Notes under the pieces: generated by a model
The model's database searches: none
Told to the model about the DNA's origin: nothing
What the model saw: the letters and a program-made list of their open reading frames with translations, nothing else
Part shown: positions 32,901-42,146 of the stretch, in pieces
How positions within the stretch are numbered: the stretch's first letter is position 1
Layout: every line of letters begins with the position of its first letter
Assembly (NCBI GenBank): GCA_015665275.1
Contig: JADFAL010000020.1
Span: 8,020-67,912, forward strand
From: Flavobacteriales bacterium
GTDB lineage: Bacteria; Bacteroidota; Bacteroidia; Flavobacteriales_D; Crocinitomicaceae
Length of the DNA stretch: 59,893 nucleotides
Reading direction: 5' to 3'
Position numbers and translations under genes: made by a program

Positions 32901-35696
32901 GCGGATGCAAAAGAGCAAATGAAAGGTGCGGAAGCTCAAGCGAAATTGGACAAAGAATACCAAGCACTGATCGACAAAGGAGATCAATTGGTAGAGGAGA
33001 AGAAATATGTGGAAGCTATTGAGGCTTTTAACGCAGCAGGGGTTATTAAGCCAGAGGCACAAGAGCCAGTGGATAAAGCTTCCAATGCGGAAGAACTTTC
33101 AAGAAACGATCAAAACGATGCCAATAAGGCCATTGAAAAGAACTTGCGCATTGCGGAAGAAAAGATTGAAGGTGGAGATTACGATCGTGGAGGATCCATC
33201 TTGGATCTAACGGAGGGGCTGGTTTCTAGTGCAGAGCACAGAGATCAAATTAAGGAACTTCGTGATCGCATTAAGCTGTATGAAAAGAGAGACTCTGATT
33301 ATGCGAAGCACATGGAGGACGGGCAAAAGTTCTTCGATGATGGTAAGTACGAGAAAGCATTAACAGAGTACAAAGCAGCAAATGTGCTAAACGACCAAGA
33401 GCAAGCTCCAAAAGATAAGATTGAAGAAATCAACGGAATCCTTTCTACTCTCGCTTCATCCAAAGAACGAGAAGCCTTATACCTAGAGTACATGGAGAAA
33501 GGACAGAAGAAGCAGGATGGAAAAGATTTTGAAGCATCGCTATCGGCTTTCCAAAGTGCTCTTTCTGCTAAAGAAAACGATCAGGCTGCACAGGATAAAA
33601 TTGATGAAATTCAACAGATCTTGGATGATATTGCGAATAAGAATGCAGAAGATCTTGCCTTAAGAAACGAGTTTGATGGGATCATTGCCGAGGCGGATGA
33701 TTTATTTGATGCAGATTCTTATTTGGATGCAAAGAACAAATACGAAGAGGCTCTGGCAATTATTTCAACCGACACGTATGCTCAGAATCGTGTAGAGAAA
33801 TGTGTGGAATTGGAAAAGGCACGCGGTATTGTTGAATTCGAGAAGCAATATCAAAAACTACTCAAGGCTGCTGACAACAATTTTGAAGACGAGGATTACG
33901 AAAAGGCGAAAGGTCTCTTTACACGAGCAGTAGGGATGAAAGATACAGACCCCTATCCGAAAAAGAAATTGGCTGAAATCGAAGCAATCTTGAACCCAAA
34001 GAGTGTTGCCTCTGCCAAGCTAAAAGATTTGGGTACACCTATTTCTGGTACATTACTAGACGGTCAAGCCCTATTCGTTCAAGCAGAAGACGAGCGTAAG
34101 AAAATCGAACAGAGCAAAATGCAAGATAAGTTCGATAAATCCAAAGAAGGAATTGATCAGCGTTTGGCTCAAAAGGCTGACGAACGTGATGATGCGCGTC
34201 AGGAGTTAGTAAAAGCGTTAGGCGAAGCTGATGCTTACTCAGAAGGAGCAGTTATGCAACAAAATGAGAACGCTGATATTTTGAAAGAGGCTCAGGAAGA
34301 ATTGAGCGATGTTCGAAACGACGAGTCCAAAATGGATTATAACGTGAATATCAGCGACCAAGAACAATTGAATAACATCATTGATGGCGTTGCGTTGCAG
34401 TACGGAGAAGACCAGAATGTGTATCGAGATAATTCAGAGGCATTATCTACTTATGAAGCAGCGTTAGCTGATGCAATGCGAGAGAATGCAACAAGCGATT
34501 ACGGTGACAACATTACTTCGGATGAGAAGTTAACAGGAGTGAAGAATCAGGTGGTCAGTGAAATGATTGATGATGAACAAGAGCGAGATGGTGTTCGGAA
34601 CGATGTGGTTGAAATTGTCGACGATGTGAACAAAGAAAACGATCAGCGCAACAAAGAAGACTTCGAAACCAACCATACTTCACAGACCGTTATTGATGAG
34701 GTTTACGAAAACGTAGACTACAAGACCGCAGAGGACACTAAAATTTCTGGAGATAACAACGAAGGAATGAAGGTGGTGAATGACGAAATAGCAACTGCGG
34801 ATTACGACCTTGGTTCTTCCGAGTCAGTAGATGTATGGGATGCAAACCTTGCCATCGTTGATATCGAAAAGAAATATTCCACTAAGACGGCGGAAGACGT
34901 TGAAATGGTTTCTCAGAATGGTGAGAAGCTTTACGAATTGGAAAAGGAAGTTCAAGATCGCGCAAAAATGCAAAATGCGGACGAACGCACATTCGCTTTA
35001 CAGGCCGATGCCATGATTGAAGCTTACGAAGAGAAAACACGCTCTGATATGAGTGGCATGGATGACAATCGTATCGAATCTGCTGAGATCTTCAAACAAG
35101 GAGATAAAGAGCTTGCAGATGCTCAGGCGGCGCGGGTAGGTAAAGACAAAGATCAAGCCTACTCCAATAAAGAGATTATCAATACGCAAGTTGTGGTTAA
35201 CAATGACATCAGTGATGAAGACGAGCGTTTGGGGGTTCAGAAGCAACTGGGTAACATTACATTGGAGAACGATGAGAATACTTCGTATACCACTACCAAA
35301 CAAACTAAGAACCAAGAATTGTTGTCTGATTCTAAGCGTGTAACGACTCGGGACAAGCAAGATCGCGACGATGCCAAAAAGGATGAGTTGTACGACAGTG
35401 CTAGTAAGATTAGTAAGATGGACAACTCGCCTGAAAAGAAAGTGAAGGTGGCCAATTCATTGGGCGAAGAATATCCAGAAGGAGTAACAGAAGAGAATTT
35501 CTCCCAAAACGATCAGAATGGTTTGATGACTGCGGTAGTAACGCGCAGGGTTGTGGTAATTGATGGACATGCCGATGTTTATGTAAGAACGCAATCACGA
35601 GGTGCTATCACTTATTCGAAAAACGGAACAGCTGTAACAGAACATGTTTGGAACTCTGAAACGCAAGGTCCTCACCTTGTCAATCACACTAAGTAG
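29940..35696 (+). CDS. Giant secreted protein: regulatory-like beta domain, ~20 TPR-like repeats, charged coil, C-terminal domain
   Basis: 1918 residues, by far the longest gene here. A signal peptide (1-19, ending GWSQ) is followed by a carboxypeptidase-regulatory-like beta domain (about 20-100: [30 protein letters not shown]) and a linker. From about residue 178 to 1352 there are some 19-20 helical repeats of about 55-65 residues, each with a TPR-like core such as [52 protein letters not shown] and [17 protein letters not shown], joined by charged coiled coil. Residues about 1380-1840 are Asp/Glu/Asn/Lys-rich and mostly helical. A distinct end (about 1860-1918) has [17 protein letters not shown] and WNSETQG. 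It is strongly acidic and almost free of Cys and Trp in the repeats. Function unknown; likely periplasmic or surface scaffold. Its end overlaps apbE. Confidence 0.85.
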   Translation: MKYFILVFALLTAIFGWSQEHPFQFKGKITNQDNGAAEGGVTISIEQNGGNIASSTSASNGKYNLVSNINYSTAFFVVFRKNGMVTKKVKFDFSKMNEEDIPPGDYRPVEKLDMDVFAERPNINFDFLESEPVASFDWDTRNFSPRLDSGGAGAMRKKISDLLADAENKEAELEKNYADAIAKADAAYDQENWEEALGHYEEALGYKPTEKYPSDRIVELDALIAAAKEDALAQEQSQGEYDALISAADQLRDQGDLETAVKRYEEASAKLPSEQYPKDQIATLEDQIAALAKEKEAQEAYDAAIKRADIFMGQGSWKAARDAYEEATGLKPSEQYPKDKLAELQEKLDAAAAEEELKKQYEEAILAGDAAFDAEDWKTAKEKYEEALSIESASSYAQGRLDFVNDKLADIIAAEEQAKKIEELLATGQQNIDEKKFDDAIANYDEVLALEAENETAIAKKEEAEKLKADAEANAAADEEFNALVADGDAAVGGENYEEGVSKYKEALAIKGDTEVETKLADAEAKLEAIKNAEAVKEQFEALIAEATSLLEAEKLEDAKAKFEEAGTLDASSDIPPTKIAEIDALLADQKAAEDKQANYDAAIAAADELFNSENWSESKGKYEEALTFADDPSYANGRIAEIDSKVSEGEAAAERKQKYEEAISAGETAVGVEDYTTAKAKFEEALTYTDEPDYAQGKIDEIDAILGEQLEVLALLEKGKSLYEAGNLEDSKGKYEAVLALESGNEIAQTEIDKINAELADQKAAAEKEAAFLKLKEDGFSLADEEKYGEAKSKLKEALSLKEDSEIQAKLDEIEAAQVDAALAEEVNSLIMDGEAFFGEEKFDDAKAKFEEALAKDPGNSEAQSGLDKTNKAIEDLNALADQETRFNELKTEGLSLKDQEKYTEAKSKINEALTIKSDAELEKALKDIAAAEAIAAQQNEQDAEFNALLDAGDELVDNGQYEEGIDKFKEAKELKSDSKIPDERIADAKEQMKGAEAQAKLDKEYQALIDKGDQLVEEKKYVEAIEAFNAAGVIKPEAQEPVDKASNAEELSRNDQNDANKAIEKNLRIAEEKIEGGDYDRGGSILDLTEGLVSSAEHRDQIKELRDRIKLYEKRDSDYAKHMEDGQKFFDDGKYEKALTEYKAANVLNDQEQAPKDKIEEINGILSTLASSKEREALYLEYMEKGQKKQDGKDFEASLSAFQSALSAKENDQAAQDKIDEIQQILDDIANKNAEDLALRNEFDGIIAEADDLFDADSYLDAKNKYEEALAIISTDTYAQNRVEKCVELEKARGIVEFEKQYQKLLKAADNNFEDEDYEKAKGLFTRAVGMKDTDPYPKKKLAEIEAILNPKSVASAKLKDLGTPISGTLLDGQALFVQAEDERKKIEQSKMQDKFDKSKEGIDQRLAQKADERDDARQELVKALGEADAYSEGAVMQQNENADILKEAQEELSDVRNDESKMDYNVNISDQEQLNNIIDGVALQYGEDQNVYRDNSEALSTYEAALADAMRENATSDYGDNITSDEKLTGVKNQVVSEMIDDEQERDGVRNDVVEIVDDVNKENDQRNKEDFETNHTSQTVIDEVYENVDYKTAEDTKISGDNNEGMKVVNDEIATADYDLGSSESVDVWDANLAIVDIEKKYSTKTAEDVEMVSQNGEKLYELEKEVQDRAKMQNADERTFALQADAMIEAYEEKTRSDMSGMDDNRIESAEIFKQGDKELADAQAARVGKDKDQAYSNKEIINTQVVVNNDISDEDERLGVQKQLGNITLENDENTSYTTTKQTKNQELLSDSKRVTTRDKQDRDDAKKDELYDSASKISKMDNSPEKKVKVANSLGEEYPEGVTEENFSQNDQNGLMTAVVTRRVVVIDGHADVYVRTQSRGAITYSKNGTAVTEHVWNSETQGPHLVNHTK

Positions 35697-36711
35697 TCTC
35701 ACTCTCATTGTAGGATGTACTTCCACGAACTCGGAAGAAGCCACAAAAGAAGATTGGAATGAAATTCAAGGCAACACCCAAGGAACAACATACGGTGTCA
35801 TCTTAAACGACCCGCAAGGAAAGGTTCAGAAAAAAGCCCTGGATTCTATTTTACATGATTTCGATTTAGCGCTATCAACCTATATCGATTCCTCGTTGAT
35901 TTCTGGTATCAACGACGCATCCATGACCTACATTTTTGATGATGATTTCGGGTATTTTGGTACGTGCTATGAAAAGAGCGCGCAAATTTCCGAGCTAACG
36001 AATGGGGCATTTGATCCAACCGTATTTCCATTGGTGAAAGCATGGGGATTTTTTAAGGAGGAAGCGCCTATTCCAGAGCAAAACGAAATTGATAGCCTGC
36101 TCGAATTTGTTGGGTTCAATAAGGAACTCCATACGTGTATGCTCTCTCCTCCGCGTGTTTCATTCACAAAAAGGAACCCTTCGTTTAAACTTGATTTTAA
36201 CGCAATTGCACAAGGGTATTCAGTAGATATTCTTGCACAATACCTGAATAAAAAAGGAATCAAGAATTATTATCTTGAGATCGGAGGAGAGATTGTTGTC
36301 AAAGGAAAGAACCGTGAAAACAAAAGGTGGCGCATTGGAATCGATTCACCCAAGCAAAAGCAAGGGACGCGCGTGTTAGACAATGTGGTCAATATTTCAA
36401 ATAAGGCCATTGCCACAAGCGGTAACTACCGTAAGTTTTATATCAAAGACGGCGTAAAATACGCGCATACAATCGACCCAAAGACAGGAAAGCCAGTGCA
36501 ACATTCATTATTGAGTGCTACGGTAATCGCAAATTCTTGTGCTGATGCTGATGCCTATGCGACAGCATTTATGGTGATGGGAGTAGAGAAGTCTATGGAA
36601 TTTGTCGAGGCGAACCCGAAGTTGGGATTGGACGTTTACCTTCTTTACGACGACGGAACTGGAGTCATTCAGCGAAAAATGACCCAAGGTTTCGAAAAGT
36701 ATTTGAAATAG
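35644..36711 (+). CDS. apbE: FAD:protein FMN transferase, lipoprotein
   Basis: 355 residues. The ATG at 35644 lies 53 bases inside the end of the giant gene, in another frame, and is supported because it gives a proper lipoprotein signal ([16 protein letters not shown], Cys at about 25). ApbE proteins attach FMN from FAD to Thr or Ser of target proteins such as NqrB/NqrC and RnfG. Family marks are [64 protein letters not shown] and [14 protein letters not shown], with the Mg-binding [14 protein letters not shown] at about 299-312. Likely at the outer face of the inner membrane. No flavinylated substrate is in the window. Confidence 0.93.
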   Translation: MFGTLKRKVLTLSITLSSLTLIVGCTSTNSEEATKEDWNEIQGNTQGTTYGVILNDPQGKVQKKALDSILHDFDLALSTYIDSSLISGINDASMTYIFDDDFGYFGTCYEKSAQISELTNGAFDPTVFPLVKAWGFFKEEAPIPEQNEIDSLLEFVGFNKELHTCMLSPPRVSFTKRNPSFKLDFNAIAQGYSVDILAQYLNKKGIKNYYLEIGGEIVVKGKNRENKRWRIGIDSPKQKQGTRVLDNVVNISNKAIATSGNYRKFYIKDGVKYAHTIDPKTGKPVQHSLLSATVIANSCADADAYATAFMVMGVEKSMEFVEANPKLGLDVYLLYDDGTGVIQRKMTQGFEKYLK

Positions 36712-36728
36712 GTTTTCCGCATCATACT

Positions 36729-36760
36729 GTGTGAAAGTGTTCGATAGAACTTTCAATCAC
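36729..36760. other. Hairpin between apbE and the four-helix membrane protein
   Basis: TGAAAGT (36732-36738) pairs with ACTTTCA (36749-36755), with one bulged part and outer GTG/CAC. No T-run follows, so it is not a simple terminator; it might be an attenuator or RNA stabiliser in the apbE-mpl transcript. Confidence 0.35.
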
Positions 36761-36796
36761 AAGAGCATTCTGAGTAATTTTCAAGAAACGAAAGGC

Positions 36797-37156
36797 ATGC
36801 GATCTTCTAAATTATTTCATGGTGTACTTCTTTTGAGTCTTATAGCGCTGGCAGTGATGATTGCTCGGTACTATTGGCAAGCAGATGCACTGGATGCCAT
36901 TCGTATGTTACCCAGATACTTGATGTTTTTATTTCTGGGGTACGTACTCTTGCAAATATTGAAGCGATGGTTGTATAAGGATCGCAATTGGTGGGATTGG
37001 ATTTATTACATCGGTTTGGCTTCAGCGATGCTTCCAACCTTTATGGCCTCGGAAGAAAGTGCCCATTTATTCCATTCAATTACCGACTACGGAACCATCT
37101 TTCTCATCATTCCGGTAGTACTAGATTTTTACATATTAATGAAACGAAAAAGATGA
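36797..37156 (+). CDS. Small four-helix membrane protein, unknown function
   Basis: 119 residues from ATG 36797; a GTG 22 codons upstream overlaps the hairpin and gives only polar residues. Four hydrophobic segments: LFHGVLLLSLIALAVMIARY, LMFLFLGYVLLQILKRW, WIYYIGLASAMLPTFMA, DYGTIFLIIPVVLDFYIL. Charged residues face the loops (KDRNWWDW, SEESAHLFHS). No family recognised. The stop overlaps the mpl start by four bases (ATGA), so it is coupled to mpl. Confidence 0.7.
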   Translation: MRSSKLFHGVLLLSLIALAVMIARYYWQADALDAIRMLPRYLMFLFLGYVLLQILKRWLYKDRNWWDWIYYIGLASAMLPTFMASEESAHLFHSITDYGTIFLIIPVVLDFYILMKRKR

Positions 37157-38514
37157 AAGTTCACTTCATAGCTATAGGCGGCAGCGCCATGCACAATCTT
37201 GCAATTGCTCTAAGTAGAAAAGGAATGCAGGTCACAGGTTCCGACGATGAAATCTTTGAGCCTTCGAAATCTCGATTGGCGAAAGAAGGTATTTTACCTG
37301 AAAATATTGGTTGGGACGCTGCTCGAATTACGGATGATTTGGACGCTGTCATTCTTGGGATGCATGCACGCGAGAACAATCCTGAGCTGATTGCGGCGAA
37401 AGAAAAAGATATTCCCGTGTATTCATATCCAGAGTATCTCTACGAGCAAAGCAAGGAAAAAACGAGAGTTGTTATTGGTGGATCTCACGGAAAAACAACC
37501 ATTACCTCTATGATTCTACATATGGTGAATGCTTTGGGACTGAACGTGGATTACATGGTAGGAGCACAATTGGAAGGGTACGACTGTATGGTCAAAATTA
37601 CGCCTGACGCACCCATCATGATCTTAGAAGGAGACGAATACTTGAGTTCTCCTATTGATCGTCGACCTAAGTTTCATTTGTACCAACCGAACATTGCCAT
37701 AATAAGTGGTATTGCATGGGATCATATCAATGTGTTCCCAACCTTTGAGAATTACGTAGAACAGTTCGATATTTTCTGTCAACAGATTCAATCCGATGGT
37801 ACTTTTGTGTACAATTTGGAAGACGAAGAAGTGACGAAATTAGGGGAGAAGTACAAGAGTTCGGTGAATTCTGTTGCGTATAAAACTCCTGATTACGATG
37901 TTACGGATGAAGGAACTGTCGTTCATTTTGACGGCAAAGATTATCCGATGCTGATTTTCGGAGCCCACAACCTACAGAATTTGATGGGAGCCATGCGAAT
38001 TGGTGAGGCAATGGGCATTGCTCCAAATGATTTTCTTACTTCCATGCATTCTTTCACCGGAGCAGGCAAACGCTTGCAAAAGGTAGCGGAATCAAAAGGA
38101 TTTACGATGTACAAGGATTTTGCGCATTCTCCTTCAAAGTTGATGGCAACTACAAAGGCGGTAAAGGAGCAATATCCTGATCGGGAAGTAATTGCTTGTA
38201 TGGAACTACATACATTTTCATCACTGAAAAAAGAATTTTTGCCTGAGTACGATGGAGCAATGAATGCCGCAGACGATGCTTTAGTGTATTTCAGTCCAGA
38301 AGTGGTTGCCCACAAAAAACTGGAGCCAATAACAAAAGATCAGGTTTTTTCCGGATTTGGAGGTAGCGTTAAGGTGGTAAATGAGACAAAAAATGTATTG
38401 GACTTCATCCATTCTCGCGATTGGAACAACAAGGTTCTGCTCATGATGTCGTCGGGTAATTTTGACGGAATTGATTATGAGGCACTCGGTGCGGAAATAG
38501 TGGACAAGCTTTAA
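37153..38514 (+). CDS. mpl: UDP-N-acetylmuramate:L-alanyl-gamma-D-glutamyl-meso-diaminopimelate ligase
   Basis: 453 residues from ATG 37153; the longer open frame would start inside the previous gene. Mpl attaches recycled tripeptide to UDP-MurNAc in the cytoplasm, so this organism recycles peptidoglycan. Seen are the MurC-like start KVHFIAIGGSAMHNLAIAL, GSHGKTTITSMI (ATP P-loop), EGDEYLSSPIDRRPKFHLY, AWDHINVFPTFENYVEQF, and the C-terminal domain with YKDFAHSPSKLMATTKAVK. The order (Mpl not MurC) is supported by the length and by DEYLSSPIDRRPKF. Coupled to the small membrane protein by an ATGA overlap. Confidence 0.93.
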   Translation: MKVHFIAIGGSAMHNLAIALSRKGMQVTGSDDEIFEPSKSRLAKEGILPENIGWDAARITDDLDAVILGMHARENNPELIAAKEKDIPVYSYPEYLYEQSKEKTRVVIGGSHGKTTITSMILHMVNALGLNVDYMVGAQLEGYDCMVKITPDAPIMILEGDEYLSSPIDRRPKFHLYQPNIAIISGIAWDHINVFPTFENYVEQFDIFCQQIQSDGTFVYNLEDEEVTKLGEKYKSSVNSVAYKTPDYDVTDEGTVVHFDGKDYPMLIFGAHNLQNLMGAMRIGEAMGIAPNDFLTSMHSFTGAGKRLQKVAESKGFTMYKDFAHSPSKLMATTKAVKEQYPDREVIACMELHTFSSLKKEFLPEYDGAMNAADDALVYFSPEVVAHKKLEPITKDQVFSGFGGSVKVVNETKNVLDFIHSRDWNNKVLLMMSSGNFDGIDYEALGAEIVDKL

Positions 38515-38589
38515 AACTATCCAGAAGGCGTATTACTGCATTTAAACGGCTCATTTTTTTCGTAAATTATTCAGTAAATACGCACTACA

Positions 38590-38847
38590 ATGAAGCTTCC
38601 GGTTCCTGGTTTTGTATCTCAAGCTCTTTCTTCGATAATCAACAACGATCGACGATCGAAGCGCGTTCCATTTGATAAGTCTGAAGGCGCACGTCCAAAA
38701 GTTCAACTAAAGTACAAAGAGGTGTCGGAGGAAGAACGGGAACGAATTGTTGCCGAAATTATCCGCAAGCGAAAAGAAAGGTTATTGATCGGAACATTGA
38801 TTGTTGTTTTAATTGTTGGTGTAATTCTTCTTCTTTTCTTCTTTTGA
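38590..38847 (+). CDS. Small C-terminally anchored protein
   Basis: 85 residues. The N-terminal 60 residues are basic and charged (LSSIINNDRRSKRVPFDKSEG, ERERIVAEIIRKRKER) and the last 22 form one hydrophobic helix (LIGTLIVVLIVGVILLLFFF), so it is probably a tail-anchored membrane protein. No family recognised. A short ORF like this could be spurious, but the strong single helix and ATG start favour a gene. Confidence 0.55.
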   Translation: MKLPVPGFVSQALSSIINNDRRSKRVPFDKSEGARPKVQLKYKEVSEEERERIVAEIIRKRKERLLIGTLIVVLIVGVILLLFFF

Positions 38848-39043
38848 TAGAGAACTGAAGTGTCCTATCAGCGAGACGTGCGCTTGAGTACAATTCAGGT
38901 CTTCGATCATTTCAACAGAACGAAGGTAATTGGGTGAAGTCGAGATGTTATTTCCTATTCATTCTCATTTCTCTTCCTGATATTCCTCATGTTTTTATGA
39001 GCTAAATCTCATCACCTTTGAATGAACACTAAAAACAACAAGA

Positions 39044-39463
39044 ATGGGACAAAAAGTTGACATTACACCAGGAGAAATCAGCATCGCTTTTGATGCACCC
39101 AAAGCAGGGAAATTAAGTTTGAAGGAGTTGGGAGTAACCGATGAGCAATTGGTATTGGAAGGCGGTTTCTTACGCTTGGTTTTCAACTTGTCGGGTATTG
39201 GAGAGCATAACTACTACCAAATGCCAACAGTAGAATTCGCTTATGCGGAGAACTGTTCGGAGATTCATTGGCAGTGCGATTTTAACGATGAAACAATTCT
39301 AGATACATTAGATCATCACGGTCATACGTCTGTTTTACTATTGAATCGTAAGAAGTTGGAATCACTGGAGCACAGACATGAAAATGTATTGATTGTTCAT
39401 GGGGAATTTCCAGAGCCGGTTCATTTAAGTGCAGCAAATTCGTACATCAACTTCTTCAAGTAA
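39044..39463 (+). CDS. Hypothetical cytoplasmic protein
   Basis: 139 residues, no signal peptide or membrane helix. The sequence MGQKVDITPGEISIAFDAPK, LSGIGEHNYYQMPTVEFAY, DETILDTLDHHGHTSVLLLN, RHENVLIVHGEFPEPVHLS looks like a small beta-rich domain. A His cluster DHHGHTS and HRHENVLIVHG could bind a metal, but this is speculative. No family recognised. A strong terminator follows at 39499. Confidence 0.6.
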   Translation: MGQKVDITPGEISIAFDAPKAGKLSLKELGVTDEQLVLEGGFLRLVFNLSGIGEHNYYQMPTVEFAYAENCSEIHWQCDFNDETILDTLDHHGHTSVLLLNRKKLESLEHRHENVLIVHGEFPEPVHLSAANSYINFFK

Positions 39464-39498
39464 GAAGATCATTTAATAGATAGATGAGTTACAAGTTC

Positions 39499-39529
39499 AA
39501 AGGCAAGCCGAAAGGTTTGCCTTTTTTTT
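39499..39529 (+). terminator. Strong intrinsic terminator with GAAA tetraloop
   Basis: AAAGGCAAGCC pairs with GGTTTGCCTTT (one G-T pair) around the stable tetraloop GAAA, followed by a T-run that reaches the stop codon of the convergent minus-strand gene at 39528. Confidence 0.9.
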
Positions 39530-40127
39530 ATTCCGACTTTTTCTTGGGTGAATCGTACGGCGAAGGTCCCTTAGGCCTTCTGAACACCACGCGTCGATAA
39601 ATGATCGTAATGAAAATGCTGTTCAAAGCGGACATTAAAATCAGCCCGAGCAAGGTCAAGGTCATAGTAGACGTAGAGCTGAGTGCGCCTCTGGCACCGT
39701 CCATTGCCTGATCCTTGATTTCTTCCTTGGAAAGTACCTCAAAGTCTGGGTTTTCTTTTTTGATTTTTTCCAAACCACCAGGCTCGTTCAATTGTTTGTC
39801 AATGAGGTATTCCTGTTCCGCAAGTTTGTGTTGATTGAATTCCGGATCGATTTTCTCGTAATAGAAGTAAAGGAAAACCCCAACAACAAGAGCGTAAGGA
39901 ACACCGGATGTCATTCCATTTTTAATATCACGAAGTCCAGTGCTTTCCTCTGTATCGCGCATTTTTTGCAAGAACAATCCTACTCCAATGGCAATAATCA
40001 ATAAGAAAAGATTGATTAATACGAGGGACGTGATATCATATCCGCTGGGTTGCGTGTAGAAATAAACCATCTTAACGATGATAAATACCGCAGCACTAAT
40101 AAGTCCGGTGAGAACGGTTACGCGCAT
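39528..40127 (-). CDS. DUF4199-like membrane protein
   Basis: 199 residues. Four hydrophobic segments at about 5-24, 31-51, 77-91 and 155-178 (TVLTGLISAAVFIIVKMVYF, SLVLINLFLLIIAIGVGLF, GVPYALVVGVFLYFYY, TLTLLGLILMSALNSIFI), with a charged middle (EQEYLIDKQLNEPGGLEKIK). Layout and RDIKNGMTSG match the DUF4199 family of Bacteroidota membrane proteins. Function unknown. It follows rho by one base on the minus strand, so it is probably cotranscribed. Confidence 0.7.
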   Translation of the reverse strand: MRVTVLTGLISAAVFIIVKMVYFYTQPSGYDITSLVLINLFLLIIAIGVGLFLQKMRDTEESTGLRDIKNGMTSGVPYALVVGVFLYFYYEKIDPEFNQHKLAEQEYLIDKQLNEPGGLEKIKKENPDFEVLSKEEIKDQAMDGARGALSSTSTMTLTLLGLILMSALNSIFITIIYRRVVFRRPKGPSPYDSPKKKSE

Positions 40128-40128
40128 C

Positions 40129-41910
40129 TTATCTGTTCATAGTTACGAGGAATTCCTCGTTCGACCTAGTATTATCCATGCGTTCTTTCAAGAACTCCAT
40201 TGCTTCTACAGGATTCATATCTGCAATAAACTTGCGGATCAACCAAACGCGCTGTAGTACATCTTTGTCCATCAACAAATCTTCACGACGTGTACCTGAA
40301 GAAGTAATGTCGATTGCCGGGTAAATACGACGGTTGGAAATCTTACGATCCAACTGCAATTCCATGTTACCTGTACCTTTAAATTCCTCGAAGATTACTT
40401 CGTCCATTTTTGATCCTGTATCCGTCAAAGCAGTGGCAAGGATGGAAAGTGAACCTCCATTTTCAATCTTACGTGCTGAACCGAAGAATCGTTTTGGCTT
40501 GTGCAATGCATTTGCATCAACCCCTCCTGATAATACCTTACCTGAAGCCGGGGAAACCGTGTTGTATGCTCGGGCCAAACGTGTAATTGAATCGAGTAGG
40601 ATACACACATCGTGACCGCACTCAACCATACGTTTCGCTTTCTCCAAAACCATGTTCGCAACTTTCACGTGGCGATCTGCAGGTTCATCAAACGTTGAAG
40701 CAATTACTTCGGCGTTTACGGAACGTGCCATGTCAGTAACCTCTTCCGGACGTTCATCGATTAGTAATACGATCAAATACGTCTCAGGGTGATTGGCAGC
40801 GATAGCATTGGCTACATCCTTCAAGAGCATTGTTTTACCCGTCTTAGGCTGTGCTACAATCATTCCACGCTGACCTTTTCCTATTGGTGCAAAAAGATCC
40901 ATTACACGTGTTGACATAGTCTCTTGTGCGTGACCAGTCAATTTAAATTTCTCGTCGGGGAACAAGGGAGTCAAATATTGGAAAGGCACGCGGTCTCTAA
41001 TGTAAGAAGGCGCTCGACCATTGATCGATTCCACCTTAACCAATGGGAAGAATTTCTCTCCCTCACGTGGAGGACGAATGGTTCCAAGTACTGAATCTCC
41101 TGTTTTCAAACCAAATAATTTCACTTGGCTTTGAGATACATAAATATCATCTGGAGATGGAAGGTAATTGTAGTCGGATGAACGAAGGAATCCGTATCCG
41201 TCAGGCATTACTTCCAATACTCCTTCAGCTGCTACAATTCCAACAAGGTTGTATTTCTCTTCCTCTTCTTTGGTATTATTGCGCTGATTATTGTTTCCGC
41301 TATTGCGGTTGTTTTTGTTATTGCGATCGTTACGGTCACCACGGTCACCACGGTCACCACGGTCATTACTGTCACCACGATCATTGCGGTCACCGCGATC
41401 ATTTCGGTCGTTGCGATCGTTTCGATCATTGCGATTGTTGCGTCCGCTAGGTTGATTTTTATTCTGTCCCTGATTCTGACCTTGGCTTTTACCTTGATCT
41501 TGCCCTTGATCTTTCGGCGCTTCTAGCGGTGCAGGTGTTGCACCAACTTCTTCTGCTTTTGCTGCAGCTTTTGCCAAAAGTTCCGATTTGATATCGGTCT
41601 TTTTCTTTTTAGGCTGAGGTTCGTCTACTTTAGCTTCTTTCTCCTCTTTCACTTCCTTCTTATCTTCTTTGAAAAGGCTCGGTTGCTCTTCAGCGTCTTC
41701 GCTCATCACTTTACGACGCGCTCTTTTACGCTTGGGTTTATCCGAGTTTTCCGAATCATTTGAAGTATTGGCATCGCCAGAATCTGATCCTGCAGAAGCC
41801 AGTTTCTCTACTATTTCACCTTTCTTGAGTGAAGCAGCATCAATTCCTGCGGCTTTTGCAATTTCTCGTAATTCAGCAACCTTTTTGCCTTCCAATTCTT
41901 TCTTGTCCAT
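40129..41910 (-). CDS. rho: Transcription termination factor Rho with long disordered insertion
   Basis: 593 residues against about 420 in E. coli. A Rho_N domain is at about 1-40 ([22 protein letters not shown]). Residues about 50-210 are low complexity, first Lys/Glu-rich, then Gln/Asn/Gly/Arg/Asp-rich with (N/G)DR tripeptides, as known in Bacteroides Rho, where this region phase-separates. After it come the RNA-binding domain ([20 protein letters not shown]), the P-loop [23 protein letters not shown] and the R- and Q-loop stretch [20 protein letters not shown]. Tandem DNA repeats under the NDR part could let its length change. Next gene starts one base after the stop. Confidence 0.95.
   Translation of the reverse strand: MDKKELEGKKVAELREIAKAAGIDAASLKKGEIVEKLASAGSDSGDANTSNDSENSDKPKRKRARRKVMSEDAEEQPSLFKEDKKEVKEEKEAKVDEPQPKKKKTDIKSELLAKAAAKAEEVGATPAPLEAPKDQGQDQGKSQGQNQGQNKNQPSGRNNRNDRNDRNDRNDRGDRNDRGDSNDRGDRGDRGDRNDRNNKNNRNSGNNNQRNNTKEEEEKYNLVGIVAAEGVLEVMPDGYGFLRSSDYNYLPSPDDIYVSQSQVKLFGLKTGDSVLGTIRPPREGEKFFPLVKVESINGRAPSYIRDRVPFQYLTPLFPDEKFKLTGHAQETMSTRVMDLFAPIGKGQRGMIVAQPKTGKTMLLKDVANAIAANHPETYLIVLLIDERPEEVTDMARSVNAEVIASTFDEPADRHVKVANMVLEKAKRMVECGHDVCILLDSITRLARAYNTVSPASGKVLSGGVDANALHKPKRFFGSARKIENGGSLSILATALTDTGSKMDEVIFEEFKGTGNMELQLDRKISNRRIYPAIDITSSGTRREDLLMDKDVLQRVWLIRKFIADMNPVEAMEFLKERMDNTRSNEEFLVTMNR
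41323..41439 (-). repeat. Nonanucleotide array in rho (NDR/GDR tripeptides)
   Basis: About 13 degenerate 9-base units, with three exact ACGGTCACC copies in a row (41332-41358); each encodes Asn-Asp-Arg or Gly-Asp-Arg on the minus strand. The period is a multiple of three, so copy number could change without breaking the frame. Confidence 0.85.
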
Positions 41911-42146
41911 AAATAGGGGTGTGAAACTAAATCTTGTTGGGTAATGTAATTCTGAGATTTTCAGCTTTGCTACTGATGAGCATATCGTGGTACAATGATA
42001 CGAATTATCTTGAACTGACCAAACTTCACAATTAATAAGTTCTGAACATTGAAATTGTTAAATTCTTCAATTTTAGCTGCAATGCATCCAGTAATTCATC
42101 AATCATCGATGATCATTAATAACGCAATATAGCTATCTTCGGACCT

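Noticed and set aside
36988-37152. Longer N-terminus for Mpl
   Set aside because: It would overlap the small membrane protein gene by 165 bases; the ATG at 37153 gives the normal MurC-like start and a 4-base overlap.
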